Source: Bacteroidia bacterium (GTDB lineage Bacteria; Bacteroidota; Bacteroidia; Cytophagales; Cyclobacteriaceae). From it: DNA of 12,435 nt. Both the position numbers and the translations under genes were made by a program. Location of the stretch: the NCBI GenBank assembly GCA_016650355.1, contig JAENVX010000235.1:1-12435 (forward strand). The letters run 5' to 3'. Shown in pieces: positions 7,673 through 12,435 of this stretch (positions are counted from its first letter, which is position 1; each line of letters opens with the position of its first letter). The notes beneath the pieces were generated by a model. It saw only the letters and a list, made by a program, of their open reading frames with translations. It had not been told where the DNA came from and did not search any database.

Positions 7673-8818
7673 ATGAAATTCGGAACCAAAGCTGTTCATG
7701 CTGGCGTTGAGCCAGATCCATCTACAGGAGCAATAATGACTCCCATTTATCAGACTTCCACCTACGTGCAGGAATCTCCCGCCAAACACAAAGGCTACGC
7801 TTACGCACGCGGGGCAAACCCAACGCGTAATTCATTACAAAAAAGTATTGCCGTGTTGGAAAATGGCAAGCATGGAATATGTTTTTCATCGGGCATGGGT
7901 GCCACTGATGCTGTAATTAAACTTCTAAGTCCCGGTGATGAAGTGATAACCAGTAATGATTTGTATGGTGGCTCCTATCGGATGTTTAAAAAAATATATG
8001 AAAAATTTGGAATCAAATTCCATTTCATTGACTTATCAAAGTCAGCAAACATTTCCCCTTACGTAAATTCTAAAACAAAACTGATGTGGATTGAAACGCC
8101 TTCAAATCCACTTATGAATATTATTGACATTAAGGCATGCGTGGATCTTGCGAAAACTAAAAACATTCTCGTAGCTGTTGATAACACATTTGCCTCTCCC
8201 TACCTGCAAAATCCGCTAGATATGGGAGCAGATATAGTTATGCATTCAGTCACCAAATACCTTGGTGGTCACTCAGATGTTATCATGGGAGCTTTGGTGA
8301 CTAACGATGATAAACTTCACCAAGAACTAGCCTTCATTGCTAATTCATGTGGTGCAGTTCCTGGCCCCCAAGATTCATTTCTTGTTTTGAGAGGAATAAA
8401 AACACTTCATCTCCGGATGGAACGTCATTGCAGCAACGGAAAAAAAATTGCACAATATCTAAAAGGTCATCCTAAAGTGGGAAAGGTTTATTGGCCGGGG
8501 TTTCCAGATCATCCCAATCATGATATTGCTAAGAAGCAAATGCGTGATTTTGGAGGCATGCTTTCCTTCACATTATCAAATGATAGCCTTAAGATGGCTA
8601 CCAAATTCATGGAGTCTGTGGAACTTTTCTCACTGGCAGAATCGCTTGGGGGTGTGGAGTCGTTGATCAATCATCCGGCATCCATGACACACGCGAGTAT
8701 TCCTAAAGATGAACGGATCAAAAATGGATTAAGTGATTCTTTAATTCGGCTAAGCATCGGTGTTGAAGATGTAGAAGATCTTATTGCTGACTTAGATCAG
8801 GCACTTACGAAGGTATAA
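7673..8818 (+). CDS. Cystathionine gamma-synthase/lyase family PLP-dependent enzyme
   Basis: 381 residues, full length for the Cys/Met metabolism PLP family. Such enzymes either join cysteine to an activated homoserine or cleave cystathionine (trans-sulfuration), in the cytoplasm as tetramers. Visible hallmarks: TPIYQTSTY (23-31), YAYARGANPTRNSL (42-55) whose Tyr44 and Arg46 reach the neighbouring subunit's PLP phosphate, FSSGMGATDAV (71-81), DLYGGSYRMF (96-105), ETPSNPLMNIID (141-152), VAVDNTFASPYLQNP (167-181) with PLP-pyridine Asp170, HSVTKYLGGHSD with the Schiff-base Lys195, and SLGGVESLINHPASMTH (324-340) with Glu329 and the carboxylate-binding Arg359 in IRLSIG. Synthase (metB), gamma-lyase (mccB) and beta-lyase (metC) are not reliably separated by these motifs; the SLGGVES loop fits gamma-synthase or gamma-lyase best. 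The gene lies 34 bases after the E2 stop with no terminator between, and converges on the MFS gene. Confidence 0.93.
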   Translation: MKFGTKAVHAGVEPDPSTGAIMTPIYQTSTYVQESPAKHKGYAYARGANPTRNSLQKSIAVLENGKHGICFSSGMGATDAVIKLLSPGDEVITSNDLYGGSYRMFKKIYEKFGIKFHFIDLSKSANISPYVNSKTKLMWIETPSNPLMNIIDIKACVDLAKTKNILVAVDNTFASPYLQNPLDMGADIVMHSVTKYLGGHSDVIMGALVTNDDKLHQELAFIANSCGAVPGPQDSFLVLRGIKTLHLRMERHCSNGKKIAQYLKGHPKVGKVYWPGFPDHPNHDIAKKQMRDFGGMLSFTLSNDSLKMATKFMESVELFSLAESLGGVESLINHPASMTHASIPKDERIKNGLSDSLIRLSIGVEDVEDLIADLDQALTKV

Positions 8819-8820
8819 AC

Positions 8821-8858
8821 TGACCCACTCAAAGAAATCAATTTTGAACTGTGGGTTA
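8821..8858. terminator. Imperfect hairpin between convergent PLP-enzyme and MFS genes
   Basis: Outer stem ACCCAC (8823-8828) with GTGGGT (8851-8856), extended by a G-T wobble and a T-A pair to 8821/8858. Inner stem TCAAA (8829-8833) with TTTGA (8843-8847), a 9-base loop and a 3-base bulge ACT (8848-8850). It starts three bases after the PLP-enzyme stop. The T-run expected of an intrinsic terminator is missing, although a pyrimidine-rich stretch follows at about 8869-8876. Location between convergent genes favours a termination role on both strands. Confidence 0.42.
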
Positions 8859-8886
8859 ACTGCTGCTCATCTTTCTACATTATCGA

Positions 8887-10116
8887 CTATTCCTCTATAA
8901 AATTTAAATCCCTACCAAAGGTTTCGTCAATTGCTCTCAGTGCAATTATTGCGATAACTATAGTTATGACACCAACCACCAAAGCTCCGTTTAAGATACC
9001 GAATTGATCTCTACACTCTTTAAATAAATAGGTAATAGGAACCACCGTGCCGCGAATGATATTTGGCACAGTGGTTGTAACAGTGGATCGTAAATTTGTT
9101 CCAAACTGCTCTGCAGCGATGGTCACAAATAAAGCCCAGTACCCAATGCTTACGCCCATCAAAAAACAGGTTACATAAAAAAAAGTTGGCGTTTTCACGG
9201 GCATGTACAAGTAGAGCACAAAAAAAGCAAGCGTCAACATAATGTATATTAGCACCACTCTCTTTCTCGATCGCATTGCCTGACTTATAAATCCACTTAA
9301 CATATCACCAACAGCCAATCCAATATAACTGTACATAATTGCATCTCCTGCTGCCACTCCTTCGCTAATATTCAGTGCACTAGCAAACTCGGGTGAGAAG
9401 GTGACAAGAATACCAATCACAAACCAAATGGGCAAGCCGATAAAAATACATCCCATGAATTTTTTAAATCGATCATAATTGTTAAACAATTGAAGGAAAT
9501 TTCCACGCTCAACATGCTTATCCGTTTGTTTTAGTTTTAGAAAAATGCCCGATTCAAAAACACTTACCCGTGCTATGAGTAACAATAAGCCTAAACCACC
9601 ACCAATAAAATAAGCTATCTGCCAATCAAATTGCTTTGCTATGAAATTTGCAAATACAGCACCCATCAAACCAACACTTGCAACTAATGTCGTTCCATAC
9701 CCTCTTAGCCTTGTTGGTAACGATTCTGCTACCAGAGTAATCCCCGCTCCTAGTTCACCAGCCAAACCAATACCAGCTATAAATCTAAGTGCCGCATATT
9801 GATTAACAGAAGTAACGAAACCGTTCGCAGCATTCGCCAACGAATACAAAAGAATTGAACCGAATAATACTGACAATCTACCACGCTTGTCTCCCATGAT
9901 ACCCCAGATAAAACCTCCAATCAAAAGACCAATCATTTGAGCACGCAATAAAAATTCACCTTGCGAAAGCAAGTCGCCCTCAGCTACGCCCATCGACCGT
10001 AAACTTGGAATTCTTACGATGCTGAATAAAAGTAAATCATAGATATCTACGAAATAGCCCAGCGCAGCTACGATAACTGGTATGCTAAATAGCTGTTTTA
10101 AATTACTCTCTTTCAT
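8887..10116 (-). CDS. Major facilitator superfamily transporter, substrate unknown
   Basis: 409 residues, the normal size for a 12-helix MFS permease in the inner membrane. Helix 1 (about 12-34) contains charged GYFVDIYD, an acidic pattern seen in sugar/aromatic-acid/metabolite proton symporters. The loop between helices 2 and 3 has the MFS motif GIMGDKRGR (72-80), and after helix 4 comes LRFIAGIGLAGELGAG (110-125) and ESLPTRLRGYG (131-141). A hydrophilic central loop (about 188-220) separates the two halves. The second half includes LAVGDMLSGFISQAMRSRKR (267-286), GYWALFVTIAAEQFGTNLR (325-343) and a closing DETFGRDLNFIEE that recalls the ETxG ending of sugar/metabolite porters. The start at 10116 places helix 1 directly after a short polar tail. 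Direction of transport and substrate cannot be told. The gene is divergent from the secreted propeller protein across 144 bases, which may be a shared control region. Confidence 0.9.
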   Translation of the reverse strand: MKESNLKQLFSIPVIVAALGYFVDIYDLLLFSIVRIPSLRSMGVAEGDLLSQGEFLLRAQMIGLLIGGFIWGIMGDKRGRLSVLFGSILLYSLANAANGFVTSVNQYAALRFIAGIGLAGELGAGITLVAESLPTRLRGYGTTLVASVGLMGAVFANFIAKQFDWQIAYFIGGGLGLLLLIARVSVFESGIFLKLKQTDKHVERGNFLQLFNNYDRFKKFMGCIFIGLPIWFVIGILVTFSPEFASALNISEGVAAGDAIMYSYIGLAVGDMLSGFISQAMRSRKRVVLIYIMLTLAFFVLYLYMPVKTPTFFYVTCFLMGVSIGYWALFVTIAAEQFGTNLRSTVTTTVPNIIRGTVVPITYLFKECRDQFGILNGALVVGVITIVIAIIALRAIDETFGRDLNFIEE

Positions 10117-10191
10117 GAATAAAATTTTCCTGAAAATAGGTGAGTTTATTGAATAATCAAGTCTTTATCCATCCCGTATTCCTTTTTACCT

Positions 10192-10224
10192 TTTGTAAAA
10201 AAAACACTGCAAAATCTAAATTTT
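10192..10224 (+). promoter_or_regulatory. Candidate promoter for the propeller-protein gene
   Basis: TTTG at 10192-10195, then 21 bases, then TAAATTTT at 10217-10224, which matches the -7 consensus TAnnTTTG except for the last base. This predicts a leader of about 30 bases before the ATG at 10261. On the minus strand the overlapping TACCTTTA (10231-10224) is a one-mismatch -7 box that could serve the MFS gene. The rest of the 10117-10260 gap is AT-rich, with no ORF or RNA gene that I can support. Confidence 0.35.
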
Positions 10225-10260
10225 AAAGGTAATCTAGAGCCGTAAAAGACAATTCTATCT

Positions 10261-12435
10261 ATGAAAAATTTTGTGTTTCTATTCTTAATGATTTTATGGT
10301 TTGGCTTTGCGGATGCGCAAAAAAAATCATCTGGTACAACTTCCAAATCAACCGTCAGTTATGACGAGAAATTATATAATGCAATGGAGTGGCGCAGTAT
10401 TGGACCTTATCGCGGTGGACGCTCAGCGGCTGTAACAGGCGTTCCTAACAAACCCAATATTTTTTATTTTGGTAGCGTGGGCGGTGGCGTTTGGCGCACA
10501 ACAGATGCTGGAAGCACATGGTCCAACATCTCCGATGGTTTTTTTGGTAGTTCAATCGGTTCAATAGCTGTAAGCGAGTGGGACAACAATGTTATTTATG
10601 TTGGTCAGGGTGAAGTCACCGTTCGTGGCAATGTGTCGTATGGCAATGGAATTTGGAAATCTACGGATGCAGGAAAGACCTGGTCTTTTATCGGATTGAA
10701 AGATTCAAAACATATTCCACGTATTCGCATTCATCCTAAAAATCCAGACATTGTATACGCTGCTGTTATGGGCGATCTATTCAAGTCCTCAGAAGAAAGA
10801 GGCATCTATCGTTCTGACGATGGTGGAAAAAATTGGAAAAGAGTATTGTTTGCCAATGCGGATGCTGGTGCAGTTGACCTTGTCATGGATCCAAATAATC
10901 CAAGAATTCTTTTTGCTTCTACCTGGCGGATTAGGAGAACCCCTTATAGTTTAGAAAGCGGTGGTGAAGGTTCATACCTATGGAAAAGTACGGATGGTGG
11001 CGATACCTGGACAAACATCTCTAAGAACGATGGCTTGCCAAAAGGGCTTTGGGGAATTGTAGGTGTCTCCGTTTCTCCAGTTAATTCAAATCGCGTCTTT
11101 GCCATAATAGAAAATGACAACGGTGGTGTTTACCGTTCCGATGATGCGGGCAAAAATTGGAAAAAAATGAATGAAGATCGCAATCTGCGTCAACGTGCAT
11201 GGTATTATTCTCGCATTTATGCCGATACAAAAGATGAAGATATGGTCTATGTTATGAATGTATCCTACCACAAATCGAAAGATGGCGGAAAAACATTCTC
11301 TAGCTACAATGCCCCTCACGGAGATCATCATGATTTATGGATAGCCCCAGAAGACAATCAACGCATGATTATTGCCGATGATGGTGGGGGTCAGGTTTCA
11401 TTTGATGCTGGTGAAAACTGGAGTACCTACGGAAATCAACCTACAGCACAACATTATCGCGTAATTACAGACAACTATTTCCCGTATCGAATTTACGGAG
11501 CTCAACAAGACAATAGTACACAACGCATTGCACACCGTACCGATGGCAACTCTATTGGCGATCGTGATTGGGAGCCAACGGCTGGAGGAGAAAGTGGACA
11601 CTTAGCAATTGATCCTACCGATAATGATGTGGTCTATGGTGGAAGTTATGATGGTTTCCTCACCCGAAAAAATCACCGCACGGGTGAAGAGCGTGGCATC
11701 AACGCCTGGCCTGATAACCCAATGGGCCACGGTGCCGAAGGCGCGAAGTATCGCTTTCAGTGGAACTTTCCCATTTTCTTTTCTCCACACAACCCGAAAA
11801 AACTATATGCCGCGTCACAGCACCTTCATGTCACTTACAATGAAGGAGAGAGTTGGGAAATACTAAGTCCAGATCTTACTCGAAATGATCCATCAAAACT
11901 TGGCCCTTCAGGAGGACCCATTACAAAAGATAATACTGCCGTAGAATACTACTGTACAATTTTTGCTGTCGCAGAATCTCCTTATGAAAAAGATTTGATC
12001 CTGGCGGGGTCTGATGATGGATTACTTCACGTTACAAAAGACGGAGGTAAAAACTGGGAAAAAGTAACGCCTGTCGGTTTGCCCGAGTGGACCATGTTCA
12101 ACAGTGTCGAGTTCGATCCCCATGATAAAGGCGGAGCATATGTCGCTGCTACAAGTTACAAGTCCGGGGACTACAGGCCATATCTATATAAAACAAAAGA
12201 CTATGGCAAAACATGGACAAAAATTGTTGATGGCATTGATCCCGCACATTTCACACGCGTAGTTCGAGTTGATCCAAAAAGGGCAGGCTTACTTTATGCC
12301 GGAACTGAATTCGGTATGTACATTTCCTTTGATGATGGCGCAAGTTGGAAACCCTTTCAACTTAACCTGCCTATCGTTCCGATCACCGACTTAACTATTA
12401 AGAATGACAATCTCATTGCAGCCACCCAAGGCAGA
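10261..12435 (+). CDS. Secreted sortilin/VPS10-like Asp-box propeller protein, 5' part
   Basis: 725 codons run uninterrupted from the ATG at 10261 to the window edge; the family in Bacteroidota is around 1000 residues, so the C-terminus lies outside. A signal peptide MKNFVFLFLMILWFGFADA is followed by a likely cut before Gln20. The mature start AMEWRSIGPYRGGRSAAVTG (41-60) is typical of this family of BNR/sortilin-N proteins, often labelled 'glycosyl hydrolase' without proof. I count eleven Asp-box-like turns: TTDAGSTW (80-87), STDAGKTW (134-141), RSDDGGKNW (184-192), STDGGDTW (243-250), RSDDAGKNW (292-300), SKDGGKTF (339-346), SFDAGENW (380-387), TYNEGESW (525-532), TKDGGKNW (592-599), TKDYGKTW (645-652) and SFDDGASW (689-696). 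They imply two stacked beta-propellers. Conserved family landmarks are HGDHHDLWIAPEDNQ (353-367) and the final AATQGR (720-725), after which such proteins usually continue SFWILDD. No catalytic residues can be assigned. Export to the periplasm or surface is likely. Confidence 0.88.
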   Translation, partial: MKNFVFLFLMILWFGFADAQKKSSGTTSKSTVSYDEKLYNAMEWRSIGPYRGGRSAAVTGVPNKPNIFYFGSVGGGVWRTTDAGSTWSNISDGFFGSSIGSIAVSEWDNNVIYVGQGEVTVRGNVSYGNGIWKSTDAGKTWSFIGLKDSKHIPRIRIHPKNPDIVYAAVMGDLFKSSEERGIYRSDDGGKNWKRVLFANADAGAVDLVMDPNNPRILFASTWRIRRTPYSLESGGEGSYLWKSTDGGDTWTNISKNDGLPKGLWGIVGVSVSPVNSNRVFAIIENDNGGVYRSDDAGKNWKKMNEDRNLRQRAWYYSRIYADTKDEDMVYVMNVSYHKSKDGGKTFSSYNAPHGDHHDLWIAPEDNQRMIIADDGGGQVSFDAGENWSTYGNQPTAQHYRVITDNYFPYRIYGAQQDNSTQRIAHRTDGNSIGDRDWEPTAGGESGHLAIDPTDNDVVYGGSYDGFLTRKNHRTGEERGINAWPDNPMGHGAEGAKYRFQWNFPIFFSPHNPKKLYAASQHLHVTYNEGESWEILSPDLTRNDPSKLGPSGGPITKDNTAVEYYCTIFAVAESPYEKDLILAGSDDGLLHVTKDGGKNWEKVTPVGLPEWTMFNSVEFDPHDKGGAYVAATSYKSGDYRPYLYKTKDYGKTWTKIVDGIDPAHFTRVVRVDPKRAGLLYAGTEFGMYISFDDGASWKPFQLNLPIVPITDLTIKNDNLIAATQGR

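Noticed and set aside
10146..10346. 66-codon minus-strand ORF at the start of the propeller gene
   Set aside because: It overlaps the signal peptide of a well-supported plus-strand gene and has no protein-like features of its own.
11602..11866. Overlapping ORFs on both strands within the propeller gene
   Set aside because: Shadow frames; the main frame is continuous with conserved Asp-box repeats through this stretch.
10261..12435. Asp-box repeats as a tandem DNA repeat array
   Set aside because: The repetition is at protein level only; the units differ in spacing and codons and show no direct DNA repeats of useful length.

Overview
The window looks like ordinary chromosomal DNA from a member of the Bacteroidota, probably a Cytophagales-type organism. 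The grounds are the moderate-to-low G+C content, a general lack of Shine-Dalgarno sequences, candidate promoters of the Bacteroidota form (TTTG, about 20 bases, TAnnTTTG), and the gene content: a DUF4197 lipoprotein, a CinA with both domains, pyruvate phosphate dikinase, a PaaN-type aldehyde dehydrogenase and a very large secreted Asp-box (sortilin-like) propeller protein. The lineage is inferred from these features; no database search was possible.

Layout. Positions 1-1082 (minus) hold the first 331 or so codons of paaN, running off the left edge. Its last ~90 bases at the edge are abruptly GC-rich and no longer encode the expected aldehyde dehydrogenase sequence. Just upstream in the same orientation, 1103-1813 (minus) encodes a DUF4197 lipoprotein. 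A 150-base divergent region separates it from cinA (1964-3211, plus); that region holds a candidate promoter and, alternatively, a tiny ORF with a strong Shine-Dalgarno that overlaps the cinA start. cinA converges on ppdK (3257-6067, minus) with a perfect 7-bp hairpin between them. A 269-base divergent region leads to a plus-strand pair: a lipoyl-dependent 2-oxoacid dehydrogenase E2 (6337-7638) and, 34 bases on, a cystathionine gamma-synthase/lyase-type PLP enzyme (7673-8818). This pair converges, across a second hairpin, on an MFS transporter (8887-10116, minus). A 144-base divergent region then leads to the 5' 725 codons of a secreted, multi-Asp-box propeller protein (10261-12435, plus), which runs off the right edge.

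How the genes relate. Most are central-metabolism housekeeping genes: phenylacetate ring-cleavage aldehyde oxidation, PEP/pyruvate interconversion, oxidative decarboxylation of 2-oxoacids, trans-sulfuration and NMN recycling. They alternate in orientation with short gaps, so there are at most two two-gene operons (DUF4197-paaN and E2-PLP enzyme). I found no RNA gene, insertion sequence, phage gene, CRISPR array, toxin-antitoxin pair or defence cassette, and no convincing sign of an undescribed multi-gene system. The points most worth checking are the chimeric-looking left end inside paaN and the translational-coupling signature ahead of cinA.
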